Assembly: GCF_002251085.2 (NCBI RefSeq)
Contig: NZ_NOJZ02000002.1
Coordinates: 96,542-160,541, forward strand
DNA length: 64,000 bases
DNA from: Romboutsia maritimum
GTDB lineage: Bacteria; Bacillota; Clostridia; Peptostreptococcales; Peptostreptococcaceae
Direction: 5' to 3'
In this document: piece after piece, positions 45,462 through 54,348 of the stretch
How positions within the stretch are numbered: position 1 is the stretch's first letter
How the letters are laid out: each line of letters opens with the position of its first letter
Notes under the pieces: model-generated
Told to the model about the DNA's origin: nothing
Databases searched by the model: none
The model's input: the letters and a program-made list of their open reading frames with translations, nothing else
Translations under genes and position numbers: made by a program

Positions 45462-45494
45462 TAATTTGACGATAAATTATAGATATGATATTAT
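45462..45494 (+). promoter_or_regulatory. Promoter with TTGACGATAAA palindrome, upstream of the XRE gene
   Basis: TAATTTGACGATAAATTA (45462-45479) overlaps a -35 TTGACG (45466-45471); 17 bases later lies TATTAT (45489-45494). The same palindrome design recurs twice before the nitroreductase gene at 55561-55611, suggesting a shared regulator or shared promoter type. A terminator hairpin begins about 20 bases downstream of the -10. Confidence 0.55.
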
Positions 45495-45513
45495 AATAAA
45501 AATAGTATTATAC

Positions 45514-45552
45514 AAAAATGCTCTGAGTATCAATGATATCCAGAGCATTTTT
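45514..45552 (+). terminator. Hairpin terminator ahead of the XRE gene
   Basis: A perfect 12-bp stem AAAAATGCTCTG / CAGAGCATTTTT. It may end the AlaX transcript or attenuate the promoter located just upstream. Confidence 0.8.
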
Positions 45553-45623
45553 AGATTAGAAAATTAAATTTTTTAGATAAATAAATTATAAAAATGACAT
45601 AATTTGAAAGAGAGATAGATTAT

Positions 45624-46748
45624 ATGAAAAAAGAGTTATTTAATGGAAAAAAATTAAAAGTAGCTAGAATATACAGAGCAAAAACTGTAGATCAGCTTGC
45701 AAAAGAAATTGGTGTAAATAAAAAAGACATATTAGCTTTTGAAGATAATAAATATGTACCAACAGTAGAAAATTCTTTAAAGTTATCAAATGTATTAAAG
45801 TTCCCAAGAGAATATTTTTATCAAAATGAAAATATGAAAGTTACTGTAGAGAGCGCTCATTTTAATCCTCAGTCAACATTACCTAGGGTAGAAGAAATAT
45901 CTTATAAAGAAAAGTTAATAATGACTCACAAGATATATTCTTTTATGCAAGACTATATTAAGTATCCAGAACTTAACTTACCAGATGATTTAAATAGAAA
46001 TGAAGATGTTGAAGTTTTAGCAAGTAAATTAAGAAGATTTTGGAACTTAGGTGATGGACCAATAGGTAATATGGTATCTTTATTAGAAGTAAATGGATTA
46101 ATATTATCAGCAATTAATATAGATAGAAAAGGAGCTAGTCCTTTTACACAAAAACAAACTTTAAATGCAAGTACTAATTATGTAATTTCCCTTGGAAATG
46201 ATAGAAAATGTGCAACAATAAGAAATTATGATTTAGCATATGAATTATCATTCATAATATCTAATGAGCTTAGAATTTCAGCTAAGAACTTTGAAAAAGA
46301 TGAGTTTGCGTGTGCATTCTTATTACCAAAGGAAACTTTCTTAGAAGACTTAGTTAATCCAGATGATTTAGACTTTTATATAGAATTAAAGAAAAAATGG
46401 ATAGTACCAATATCTACTATGGTTTTTAGAGCATATCAATTAGGAAAGATAAACTATAAAAAATACAATTATTTAATGAATGAAATGCAAAAACAAGGAT
46501 GGTTAAATAAAGAACCATTAGATGATAATATAAAAGGAACTAATCCTCAAGCTTTAAAAAGAGGGGTAGAACTTATATTTGAAAATAATATAATGAGTTC
46601 TAACACTATGGTTCAAAATTTAAATGATGCAGGGATAGTTTTATATCCAGAAGATTTAGAGATATTAATGGGATTAAAAGAAGGAACTTTAGGAAATAAT
46701 CCTAAGTCTAAAAATGGAAAAGTTATAAACTTCAAAGGTAAAAGATAG
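45624..46748 (+). CDS. XRE regulator with degenerate ImmA/IrrE domain
   Basis: A 374-residue protein. HTH_XRE at residues 4-65 (LKVARIYRAKTVDQLAKEIGVNKKDILAFEDNKYVP), then an ImmA/IrrE-like region with RNYDLAYELSFIISNEL and DEFACAFLLPKETF. In active IrrE/ImmA proteases the first segment contains HExxH; here it reads YELSF, so the zinc site is absent. The fold probably serves sensing or regulation, not proteolysis. It has no phage or ICE neighbours, so it looks chromosomally settled. ATG with GAAAGAGAG. Confidence 0.75.
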   Translation: MKKELFNGKKLKVARIYRAKTVDQLAKEIGVNKKDILAFEDNKYVPTVENSLKLSNVLKFPREYFYQNENMKVTVESAHFNPQSTLPRVEEISYKEKLIMTHKIYSFMQDYIKYPELNLPDDLNRNEDVEVLASKLRRFWNLGDGPIGNMVSLLEVNGLILSAINIDRKGASPFTQKQTLNASTNYVISLGNDRKCATIRNYDLAYELSFIISNELRISAKNFEKDEFACAFLLPKETFLEDLVNPDDLDFYIELKKKWIVPISTMVFRAYQLGKINYKKYNYLMNEMQKQGWLNKEPLDDNIKGTNPQALKRGVELIFENNIMSSNTMVQNLNDAGIVLYPEDLEILMGLKEGTLGNNPKSKNGKVINFKGKR

Positions 46749-46757
46749 TTTGTTATT

Positions 46758-46798
46758 AACCTATCGAATGGATATATGTTTTGTTCATTCGATAGGTT
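46758..46798 (+). terminator. Hairpin terminator
   Basis: A perfect 13-bp stem AACCTATCGAATG / CATTCGATAGGTT after the XRE gene. The ~225 bases that follow are AT-rich without other signals. Confidence 0.75.
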
Positions 46799-47024
46799 AT
46801 TTTAATAGTTATTACTTTTGTCAATTAATGTATTAAAATTATATTCCTACCTTTGTTATTTATATAATTTAACAATAAATATATATTTTTACTCAGTTTA
46901 TATATAAATTGAATTTAATATGTAATTATTGTCTATTAATAATAATATGATTGTACACAATCTTGTCATTAATGTATTTGAATATACATATACTGTACTA
47001 TAAAATGCATTCGGGAGGAGTATT

Positions 47025-47480
47025 ATGATAAATATTGATTCAATATCTAACTATAATGAATTAGATGAATATTCACTAGTATTAGCTTTAAAGTTAATAG
47101 AATTGAGAATATATATAGATATAAGCTATACTGAAAAAATACTAGCAAAAGAAAAAAATGGAGTAAAGCCAATAAACCCTAATATAAAGGATTTGGACAA
47201 AGTATTTTTAAATAAAATTGTATGGTTTAAAGAATGGACAGATAGAAGAAATTCTAAATTAGTTAGTATGGGATTAGATAATATAGAATCCATGGAGATA
47301 AATGAAATATTAGAGTTAGTAAGAGCTAATGATAGTGTAAGATTTAAGAGAAATAAAATTTTAAATGAGATAGTATCTACACCTATATATATAGATGAGA
47401 GTGAAAATAAAGCGATAGAAGATGAATATACATTACAAGTATCTTCATTAAAAGTATCTGAAATGTTAGGTCTAGCATAG
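47025..47480 (+). CDS. Hypothetical protein
   Basis: A 151-residue soluble, helical, charged protein (LVLALKLIELRIYIDISY, NKIVWFKEWTDRRNSKLVSMG). No family recognised and no membrane segment. ATG preceded by GGGAGGAG. It is bounded by a 14-bp hairpin downstream, so it is monocistronic. Confidence 0.55.
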   Translation: MINIDSISNYNELDEYSLVLALKLIELRIYIDISYTEKILAKEKNGVKPINPNIKDLDKVFLNKIVWFKEWTDRRNSKLVSMGLDNIESMEINEILELVRANDSVRFKRNKILNEIVSTPIYIDESENKAIEDEYTLQVSSLKVSEMLGLA

Positions 47481-47483
47481 AAT

Positions 47484-47534
47484 TATTAAGCATCATAAGT
47501 TTTATACTTAAATAAGCTCATGATGCTTAATAAC
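47484..47534 (+). terminator. Hairpin after the hypothetical gene
   Basis: A perfect 14-bp inverted repeat TTATTAAGCATCAT / ATGATGCTTAATAA with a 23-base loop. It lacks a T-run, so it may stabilise the 3' end instead of terminating strictly. Confidence 0.55.
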
Positions 47535-47721
47535 AAATAAGTAGTGCTAGTTTTGCAGTTGGACAACTTATTTACAAGAAAAAATAGTAACATTAAATAA
47601 TGTAAAAACATATATATAAATAGGGAATAAATTTAGATTTTTAAGTTTATCCTTAAATATAAAATTTTCAACTTATAAAGAAATTATTAATTTCATATAA
47701 GGAGAAAGTAGGTATCAAAAT

Positions 47722-48480
47722 ATGAAAATATGCCTTGTAGTAGGACACAGTAAGTTAAAAAGTGGAGAAACAACTGGTGCAAATGGTTATGTTAATGAAT
47801 ATGAATATAACAAAATACTTGTACCTAAAGTTGCAGAATTAATTAGAAAAGAAGGACATGATGTTACAGTTATTCAGTGTCCAGAATATGTATTTACAAG
47901 CTCTAGAGAAGAATATCTTTATAAAATTATTAGAATAAACAGAGGAGACTATGATTTATTAGTAGAATTCCATTTAAATGCTTCTAATGGACTAGGAAAC
48001 GGATCAGAAGTGTTATATTATGATAAAAATGAAGGAAAAAACATGGCTCAGCAAATACAAGATAAGCTGATAACTGTTTTTAAAGATAGAGGAGTAAAAC
48101 AAAGACTAGATTTATATATTTTAAGAGATACAAAACCTACGGCTGTTTTAACAGAAACTTTTTTCTGTGATAATAAAGGTGATTATGAAAAAGCTAAAAA
48201 TTTAGGTTATGATGGTGTAGCCAAGCTTATAGCAGAAGGAATTTTAGGCAAAAATATAGAAGTGGAGGCTGAAGATATGCTTGAAAAAATCGTATTATAT
48301 TATGGAGATGTAGATATTTTTAGTGCTATATTAGTAAGTCAAAAGAATCAATGTCCTTTGATGAAAAAATCAGATTTTGAAGCTAAAAAATTACAAGCAA
48401 AAGAGATAATTCAAATAGGTGGAAATAAAGAAGATACTGATAGATTTGTAACTATGAAAAATGCTAGTAAATTAGTATAA
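47722..48480 (+). CDS. Endolysin-like N-acetylmuramoyl-L-alanine amidase (Amidase_3)
   Basis: A 252-residue enzyme closely patterned on C. difficile phage endolysin CD27L. The catalytic domain (1-175) has zinc ligands His9 (VVGHS), Glu26 (VNEYEYN) and His84 (EFHLNAS) and catalytic Glu145 (TETFFCDN). The C-terminal ~70 residues form a small wall-binding domain. It cleaves the MurNAc-L-Ala bond of peptidoglycan. No signal peptide, holin or phage gene is present, so it is a domesticated lysin, perhaps released on mother-cell lysis. An internal start is encoded (see separate entry). ATG with AAGGAGA. Confidence 0.88.
   Translation: MKICLVVGHSKLKSGETTGANGYVNEYEYNKILVPKVAELIRKEGHDVTVIQCPEYVFTSSREEYLYKIIRINRGDYDLLVEFHLNASNGLGNGSEVLYYDKNEGKNMAQQIQDKLITVFKDRGVKQRLDLYILRDTKPTAVLTETFFCDNKGDYEKAKNLGYDGVAKLIAEGILGKNIEVEAEDMLEKIVLYYGDVDIFSAILVSQKNQCPLMKKSDFEAKKLQAKEIIQIGGNKEDTDRFVTMKNASKLV
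48277..48480 (+). CDS. Internal translation product: free cell-wall-binding domain
   Basis: Within the amidase gene, GGAGG (48264-48268) lies eight bases before an in-frame ATG at codon 186, exactly at the linker between domains. Translation from here gives a 67-residue wall-binding domain (MLEKIVLYYGDVDIFS...). Clostridial endolysins CTP1L and CD27L are known to use such secondary translation products to assemble with the full-length enzyme. This is an inference from the signal and the family. Confidence 0.6.
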   Translation: MLEKIVLYYGDVDIFSAILVSQKNQCPLMKKSDFEAKKLQAKEIIQIGGNKEDTDRFVTMKNASKLV

Positions 48481-48487
48481 AAATAAT

Positions 48488-48533
48488 AAGTAACCTGCGA
48501 TTATTTAAAAATTTTCGCTAGGTTACTTTTTTT
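48488..48533. terminator. Bidirectional terminator
   Basis: AAGTAACCTGCGA / TCGCTAGGTTACTT (one bulge), then T-run, between the convergent amidase and nitrilase-family genes. Confidence 0.75.
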
Positions 48534-48545
48534 ATGAAAATTATA

Positions 48546-49367
48546 TTAAGTTAGCTTATAAATGTCTTTTCGTCGATGTTTTAAAAGAGGAAGTTCTTTT
48601 CTTATTTTATCTACATAATCCAAGTCTAACGTACATACACGATAACCTTCGTTCTCATCCATACGTTCTATGATTTCTCCCCAAGGAGAAACTATAATAG
48701 AATTTCCGTAAGAAATATAAGGAGCATCATAATTTCTAGCAGATGAAACTCCAATTGTATATACTTGATTGTCTAATGCTCTTGATTTAAATAAAATTTC
48801 CCAATGACTAGGGCCTGTACTCATGTTAAATGCAGCTGGAATTATGATGATTTTAGCACCATTATCTACCATAAGTCGGGATAATTCTGGAAATCTAATA
48901 TCATAGCAAATAGCAAGGCCTATTTTGCAAAATTCAGTGTTAAAAACAGTTACATTGTTTCCAGCTGATAGTTTATCTGATTCTTTAAAATGCTGTCCAC
49001 CTTCTATTTGGATATCAAAGAGATGCATTTTTCTATGCTTGGCTATTTGATTTCCATTTCGGTCAAATACATAAGAAGTATTAAAGATATTACCATTTTC
49101 ATCTCTTTCAGGCATTGAACCTGCTACTATATAGATTTTATTTTTCTTTGCCATGTTTGAGATAGAAAGATAACAAGGACTATTTTCTTGTTGAGAATAT
49201 AGAGGGAAATTTGAAGTTTCATAAGGACAACAAAACATTTCTGGAAGAATTGCAATATCTACATTTTCTTTGGCTACTTTTTTTATAAAATTGTTGGTTG
49301 TGTCTATATTTTTCGATATATATTTATCTATATTCATTTGAATCATTGCTACTTTAAGAGTATTCAT
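48546..49367 (-). CDS. Carbon-nitrogen hydrolase (nitrilase superfamily, omega-amidase-like)
   Basis: A 273-residue protein with the Glu-Lys-Cys triad of the superfamily: Glu in ILPEMFCCPYE (~43), Lys in KHRKMHLFDI (~115), Cys in GLAICYDIRFPEL (~153). The RKMHLFDI and CYDIRFPE context fits Nit2/omega-amidases and related deaminated-glutathione amidases. It hydrolyses an amide such as 2-oxoglutaramate; exact substrate unproven. Normal length. ATG with GGAGGTAAG on the minus strand. Confidence 0.85.
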   Translation of the reverse strand: MNTLKVAMIQMNIDKYISKNIDTTNNFIKKVAKENVDIAILPEMFCCPYETSNFPLYSQQENSPCYLSISNMAKKNKIYIVAGSMPERDENGNIFNTSYVFDRNGNQIAKHRKMHLFDIQIEGGQHFKESDKLSAGNNVTVFNTEFCKIGLAICYDIRFPELSRLMVDNGAKIIIIPAAFNMSTGPSHWEILFKSRALDNQVYTIGVSSARNYDAPYISYGNSIIVSPWGEIIERMDENEGYRVCTLDLDYVDKIRKELPLLKHRRKDIYKLT

Positions 49368-49485
49368 AGTGCTTACCTCCTTATTAAAAAAGTATATATA
49401 AGATAAGAGTTATTCGTATAGTAATATAAATCCTTTTTAAGAAGATACTAATTTAAAAAAACTTTTAAAAAATATCATAAAAAAG

Positions 49486-49518
49486 GGGTAAAATGTCGGT
49501 GGAACTTACATTTTACCC
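49486..49518 (-). terminator. Terminator of the ECF S-component gene
   Basis: GGGTAAAATGT / ACATTTTACCC stem, followed on the minus strand by a run of T (CCTTTTTTATG). Confidence 0.8.
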
Positions 49519-49561
49519 GAAGTTGTATGTTAACTGAAGAACTATATTTTTATATTATAAA

Positions 49562-50080
49562 TTAAGACTGAACCTTAATTTTAAATGACTTTATATAATT
49601 TACTTTTCCTAAAGAAGAAGCAAGTGGAACTGCTATAACCATACTAATTATTCCTTGAATAACATTAGATGGGATAGAAGCTGCAGAAATTATGAAGCTT
49701 CCTTTTAAAATAGCACCTGCTATAAAGTATCCAAGTACCATTACTATGCAACCTAAAGTTGTTGCTAATAGGTTTTTTGCAATTGTACTATTATTTTTAA
49801 TCATTATACCTACTAAATATCCTTCAAATCCTTTGATAATAAGAGTAAATAAAGCCCAGTGAGAATATCCATTTAAAATATCTGCAAGTGATGAACCTAA
49901 TCCTCCAGCTAACATTCCTGTAATTGGCCCAAATAAAATAGATGAAATAAATATTACACAATCACCTACATTTACATAACCATTTGTTCCAGGCGTTGGA
50001 ATTTGAACAACCATAGTAGCTATACAGACTAGAGCTATCATTAAACCATTTAATACAGTTTGTTTAGTTTTATTATTCAT
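49562..50080 (-). CDS. ECF transporter substrate-binding (S) component
   Basis: A 172-residue membrane protein with about five or six segments and the S-component pattern: N-terminal LNGLMIALVCIATMVVQIPTPGTNGYVNVGDCVIFISSILFGPITGMLAGGLGSSLADIL. It binds a vitamin or similar small substrate and pairs with shared EcfA/A'/T proteins encoded elsewhere. The substrate cannot be told from sequence. No riboswitch is evident in the 160 bases upstream. ATG after GGAGGGA on the minus strand. Confidence 0.82.
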   Translation of the reverse strand: MNNKTKQTVLNGLMIALVCIATMVVQIPTPGTNGYVNVGDCVIFISSILFGPITGMLAGGLGSSLADILNGYSHWALFTLIIKGFEGYLVGIMIKNNSTIAKNLLATTLGCIVMVLGYFIAGAILKGSFIISAASIPSNVIQGIISMVIAVPLASSLGKVNYIKSFKIKVQS

Positions 50081-50244
50081 TATTATTCCCTCCTAAAATT
50101 ATATCCATAAATATTTATCTAAATAAATTATAGTAAATTATACGATAATCTACAATAATAATTGTACCCATACAATAAGAATTTTGATTTTGAAGAATAT
50201 ACACAATATAGACGTACATATGAATATAATATGGGAGTGATAAT

Positions 50245-50607
50245 ATGAAATATTTAAAAACAATGATTTTGAGTATAGTTTTGGGTCTAGCTGTAGGATG
50301 TGAAATTTATAATACAAGTGAATCTTTAGAGGAGTCTGATGTATCGGTTAAGGACTCAGTAAATGTAGTAGAAGAAAAATCTAAAGAAATAAGTGAGGAT
50401 GAAGCTATTAGCATAGCTAAAGAGTATTTTTTAAAAAATGGCATACAGTGTGAGTCTAAAGTTATAGAAGTAGATCATGTTGAAGAAGATGACTATATTA
50501 TACATATATATGAAATAGTAGGTAAGGGTGAAGAATATGAGCACAGTGCTACATTAGGTTGGTTTAAAGTAAACAAATATACAGGAAATATTAGTAATAA
50601 TAATTAA
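50245..50607 (+). CDS. Small lipoprotein, unknown
   Basis: A 120-residue protein with a clear lipobox (LAVGC, Cys19) after a hydrophobic signal. The mature part has an acidic linker and a PepSY-like helix-strand end (SEDEAISIAKEYFLKNG ... HSATLGWFKVNKYTGNISN). It is membrane-tethered outside the cell; role unknown. ATG after GGGAGTG. The ~245 bases that follow hold no gene. Confidence 0.7.
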   Translation: MKYLKTMILSIVLGLAVGCEIYNTSESLEESDVSVKDSVNVVEEKSKEISEDEAISIAKEYFLKNGIQCESKVIEVDHVEEDDYIIHIYEIVGKGEEYEHSATLGWFKVNKYTGNISNNN

Positions 50608-50852
50608 TAACTTTATTAAAATTATAAGCATAAAAATATTTACTAAATTAATCTAGTAGTGTAATATATTAGTTAAATAGTATAACACATTAAGAGTATT
50701 TTACTGAATTAAAACATATATACAAAGAAAAATTAAGTTTATACGTATTAATTATTAAGTATTTAAAGGTGAATATATTAATTCTATGTCTATTTTGTAT
50801 AAGTATAGAATTATGTATAAAATACATATAATTTTTTAGGGGGATAAGAAAT

Positions 50853-53279
50853 ATGGCTTGCAAATTTAAATTAAAAAAGGTAGCATCTTTAGCACTAGCA
50901 TTAGGACTAGTTATACCAATGATTTATCCATCGGAGGTATCAGCGTTAGAGGATAATAAGAAAATAACAATACTTCATACAAATGATGTACACGGAAGAT
51001 TTGTAAAAGGAGATAAAATTATAGGAATTGATGTATTAGCATCTATAAAAAAACAAACGCCAAATTCAATATTAGTTGATGCAGGAGATACTTTACATGG
51101 ATTACCTTTTGTCACTTTAAGCAAAGGTGAAGATGCTATGAACTTAATGAATGAAGCTGGATATGATTTTATGACACCAGGAAATCATGATTTTAACTAT
51201 GGATATGAAAGACTTAAAGAGTTAACTCTTAAAAATGGTGAAGGTAAAATGAGAGTAGTATCATCTAATGTTAAAAAAGATGGGAAATCTGTATTTACAC
51301 CTAATTATGTAAAAGAAATAAATGGAGTTAAAGTTGGATTTTTTGGTTTAACATCTCAAGAAACAGCATACAAAACTAATCCTAATAATGTTAAAGGAAT
51401 AGAATTTAAAAATCCTGTAGAAACTGCGAAAGAAGAAGTTCAAAACTTAGAAAAAGCAGGAGCTGAAGTTATAGTAGGATTAGCTCACGTAGGTGTAGAT
51501 GAATCAAGTGACCCTACAACTTATGATATAGCAAATAAAGTAGACGGAATAGACGTAATAGTAGATGGTCATAGTCATACTAGTTTCCCAAATGGAAAAT
51601 TAGTAAAAGACACTTTAATTGTAAGTACAGGACAATATATGGAAAATATAGGAAAAGTTGATTTAGAAATAGCTAATAAAGGTGGTAAAGCAGAAGTAGT
51701 AAAAGCTACAGCAAGCCATATAACTAAAGCAGCAGCTAAGGATATAAAACCAGATGCAACAGTTGAAGCTAAAGTTAAAGAAATAGAAGCAGCTCAAGAT
51801 AAAATATTATCTGCTAAAGTAGGAAGCACAAATTCACACTTAGAAGGTGCAAGAGAAAATGTTAGAAGTAGAGAAACTAATTTAGGAAACTTATTAACAG
51901 ATGCAATGATAAATGAAACAGGTGCAGATGTTGCTATAACTAACGGTGGAGGAATGCGTGATAGTATAGCTAAGGGAGATATAACTAAGGGTAGTGTTGT
52001 AAAAGTACTTCCTTTTGGTAACTATATAGTAACTAAACAATTAACAGGAGCTCAAATAAAACAAGTTTTAGAACATGGGATGAAAGATTTTGGGGCTATA
52101 GCAGGTTCATTCTCACATGTTGGAGGTATGAAATTTAAAGTAGATCCAACATGTTCTGTAGGTAGCAGAGTATTAGATATAACAGTAAATAATGAAAAAA
52201 TAGATATGAATAAGAAATATACAGTTGCAACTAATGATTTCTTAGCTGTAAGTGGAGACGACTATCCATGTTTTAAAGGAGAACCTACTTTAAATGAATA
52301 TGGTGGATTAGATGAAGCTCTTATAAAATACATAGAAAAACTAGGAACTGTTGACTATAAAGAAGAAGGTAGAATAACTTCAACAATAGGTATGCTTGTT
52401 GGAGTGGACAGATATGAAACAGCTGTAAAAGTAAGTAAGAGAGCATTTGAAAAATCAGAAAATGTAGTAGTAGTTAATTCATCAGCTATAGTAGATGCAT
52501 TATCAGCAACACCTTTTGCAAAACTTAAAGATGCACCAATACTTTTAACTGATAGTAATAAATTAAATGATAAAACTAAATCAGAAATAACTAGATTAGG
52601 TGCTAAAAATGTATATGTAATAGGAGGAAGTAATGTAGTAAAATATTCTGTAGTAAATGAATTAAAAGATTTAAAATTAAATGTTGAAAGAGTAAGTGGA
52701 ACTGACAGATATCAAACTTCATTAGAAATAGCTAAAAAATTAGGTAATGTATCAGAGATAGCAGTAGTAAATGGAGCAAGCGGACTTGCAGATGCAGTTA
52801 GTATAGCACCAGTTGCGGCTAATAAAAATATGCCTATAGTACTTTCTTCACCAAATGAAGGAACAAAAGTATTTAATGAATTTATTAAAAATAAAAAAGT
52901 AAATAAGTCTTATGTAATAGGTAAAGAAAAAGCAATATCTAAGGAAATTGCAAATAAATTACCTAATGCTACTAGAGTTGGTGGAAATGATAGAAATGAA
53001 ACTAATGCTATGATAATAGATACATTCTACAAAAACTTAGCATTAAATAATGTATTCGTAGCAAAAGATGGAATGAAAAAAGCAGATGATTTAATAGATG
53101 CTTTATCAGTAGGAGTTATAGCAGCTAAAGAAAATTCTCCTATAGTAATTGGTTCAAGTACTTTAAATGAAAAACAAAAACAAGTTTTATCAACTAAAGA
53201 AATAAAAAGATTAACTAAAGTTGGCGGAAATGGAAATGAACAAGTACTTAATTCAATAAAAAATATGATGAAAAAATAA
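50853..53279 (+). CDS. Surface 5'-nucleotidase with CWB2 wall anchor
   Basis: An 808-residue exported protein: signal peptide (1-32), UshA/YfkN-type metallophosphatase (~38-300: LHTNDVHGRF, VDAGDTLHG, TPGNHDFNYG, GLAHVG, DGHSHTSF), and the 5'-nucleotidase C-terminal substrate domain (~315-505: NLLTDAMINETGADVAITNGGGMRDSI, SGDDYPCFKG). Three CWB2 repeats follow to the end (~510-808, starting at GVDRYETA, GTDRYQTS, GNDRNETN). It dephosphorylates extracellular nucleotides while attached to the wall polymer. Such activity makes adenosine and phosphate available outside the cell. ATG preceded by AGGGGGA. Confidence 0.92.
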   Translation: MACKFKLKKVASLALALGLVIPMIYPSEVSALEDNKKITILHTNDVHGRFVKGDKIIGIDVLASIKKQTPNSILVDAGDTLHGLPFVTLSKGEDAMNLMNEAGYDFMTPGNHDFNYGYERLKELTLKNGEGKMRVVSSNVKKDGKSVFTPNYVKEINGVKVGFFGLTSQETAYKTNPNNVKGIEFKNPVETAKEEVQNLEKAGAEVIVGLAHVGVDESSDPTTYDIANKVDGIDVIVDGHSHTSFPNGKLVKDTLIVSTGQYMENIGKVDLEIANKGGKAEVVKATASHITKAAAKDIKPDATVEAKVKEIEAAQDKILSAKVGSTNSHLEGARENVRSRETNLGNLLTDAMINETGADVAITNGGGMRDSIAKGDITKGSVVKVLPFGNYIVTKQLTGAQIKQVLEHGMKDFGAIAGSFSHVGGMKFKVDPTCSVGSRVLDITVNNEKIDMNKKYTVATNDFLAVSGDDYPCFKGEPTLNEYGGLDEALIKYIEKLGTVDYKEEGRITSTIGMLVGVDRYETAVKVSKRAFEKSENVVVVNSSAIVDALSATPFAKLKDAPILLTDSNKLNDKTKSEITRLGAKNVYVIGGSNVVKYSVVNELKDLKLNVERVSGTDRYQTSLEIAKKLGNVSEIAVVNGASGLADAVSIAPVAANKNMPIVLSSPNEGTKVFNEFIKNKKVNKSYVIGKEKAISKEIANKLPNATRVGGNDRNETNAMIIDTFYKNLALNNVFVAKDGMKKADDLIDALSVGVIAAKENSPIVIGSSTLNEKQKQVLSTKEIKRLTKVGGNGNEQVLNSIKNMMKK

Positions 53280-53298
53280 GTAAGAGTGTAATGTATAT

Positions 53299-53342
53299 AG
53301 GGCTGAAATATAAGTTTTTTAGTAAACTTATATTTCAGCCCT
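53299..53342. repeat. Palindromic element, short form / terminator
   Basis: A perfect 19-bp inverted repeat AGGGCTGAAATATAAGTTT with its complement around a 6-base loop, then TCATTGGGTTT. The word GGGCTGAATATAAGTT matches the arms of the larger elements. Placed right after the nucleotidase gene, it likely terminates its transcript. Confidence 0.7.
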
Positions 53343-53482
53343 TCATTGGGTTTAGAATAAGTTTCACTCCCTATTTTTAAAATTAAAGAATATTGTTAAA
53401 AATAATATAAACTTATAGATTATATTTAATCTACTTGATATAATAAAATAAAAAGCTCTTAGACAGCGAAAGGGTGAGTTGT

Positions 53483-54139
53483 ATGGAAATAGTTATATAT
53501 TCATTAGTATTTTTATTAGTATCACTTTTAATAAGCTTATATAAGTTTTATAAAAACAAAAAATACAATAGTCAATTAAAAAATACAAGATTAAAATTTC
53601 TAATTATATTAGAAATAATATTAATGTCAATAGGTTCATTGTATGCGTTTTCTATGATTAATAGAGATAGTGCAACTTTTAATCAAGTAGATATGTCAAG
53701 AGATGATGGTACTTTAGTACTTACATATGAATTAGAAGGTTTACCAAATAATAAAAATTATGATTTAAATTTTAATATAAAAAGTAATAATTCAAATGAT
53801 TTAATTATTAAACCCAAAGATGAAAAACCTATAGGTACTTCTAGTATTTATTATAGTAAAGAACAAGAAAATCCTAAAGTGATATTTAAAATAGATGAAA
53901 ATGATAATTGTATCATAGATGTAATTGGAAGGGACAAGGATAAACAAAAGGTAGAAGATAACTATAAGTTTAAATTTAAAAGAGTAAAAAATGAACTATC
54001 AGATATGATGGGATTAGAAGTAGATATTCCATATAATAAAAAAGGTAAAATTAGCAAAAGAGAAAATAACATAGGAATATATGGTTCAGAAAATAATAAT
54101 AAAAGTACATCAGTATATATGAATATATGTTCAAAGTAA
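53483..54139 (+). CDS. Membrane protein, unknown
   Basis: A 218-residue protein (ATG at 53483, 8 bases after GAAAGGG; a GTG at 53474 overlaps that site). Two hydrophobic segments (residues ~2-19 and ~40-57) frame a basic cytosolic loop. The remaining ~155 residues lie outside and look like a beta-rich domain (DDGTLVLTYELEGLPNNKNYDLNFNIKSNN). No family recognised. Single gene ending in a hairpin terminator. Confidence 0.55.
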   Translation: MEIVIYSLVFLLVSLLISLYKFYKNKKYNSQLKNTRLKFLIILEIILMSIGSLYAFSMINRDSATFNQVDMSRDDGTLVLTYELEGLPNNKNYDLNFNIKSNNSNDLIIKPKDEKPIGTSSIYYSKEQENPKVIFKIDENDNCIIDVIGRDKDKQKVEDNYKFKFKRVKNELSDMMGLEVDIPYNKKGKISKRENNIGIYGSENNNKSTSVYMNICSK

Positions 54140-54175
54140 AAGGCTATAAAAATATATTTGATAGAGTTAGTAATA

Positions 54176-54203
54176 AAATGACCTAATTTTTAGGTCATTT
54201 TTT
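54176..54203 (+). terminator. Hairpin terminator
   Basis: AAATGACCTAA-TTTT-TAGGTCATTT followed by T-run. Confidence 0.85.
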
Positions 54204-54348
54204 GCATAAAAATAACATTGAGATAAAATGAATTAAGGATAAGTAAAAGGTAGAAAATAATTATAGGAAGGGCGAAATATTGTTTGAATGAGTATAGGTA
54301 AAATAGGGAAATATAATTTAATAACAAACATGAGGAGGCATAAATTTT

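Noticed and set aside
47722..48480. Amidase as part of a prophage
   Set aside because: No holin, tail, capsid or integrase gene on either side within the window.
50081..50244. Riboswitch for the ECF S component
   Set aside because: No TPP, cobalamin, FMN or other recognisable conserved core in the short upstream region.
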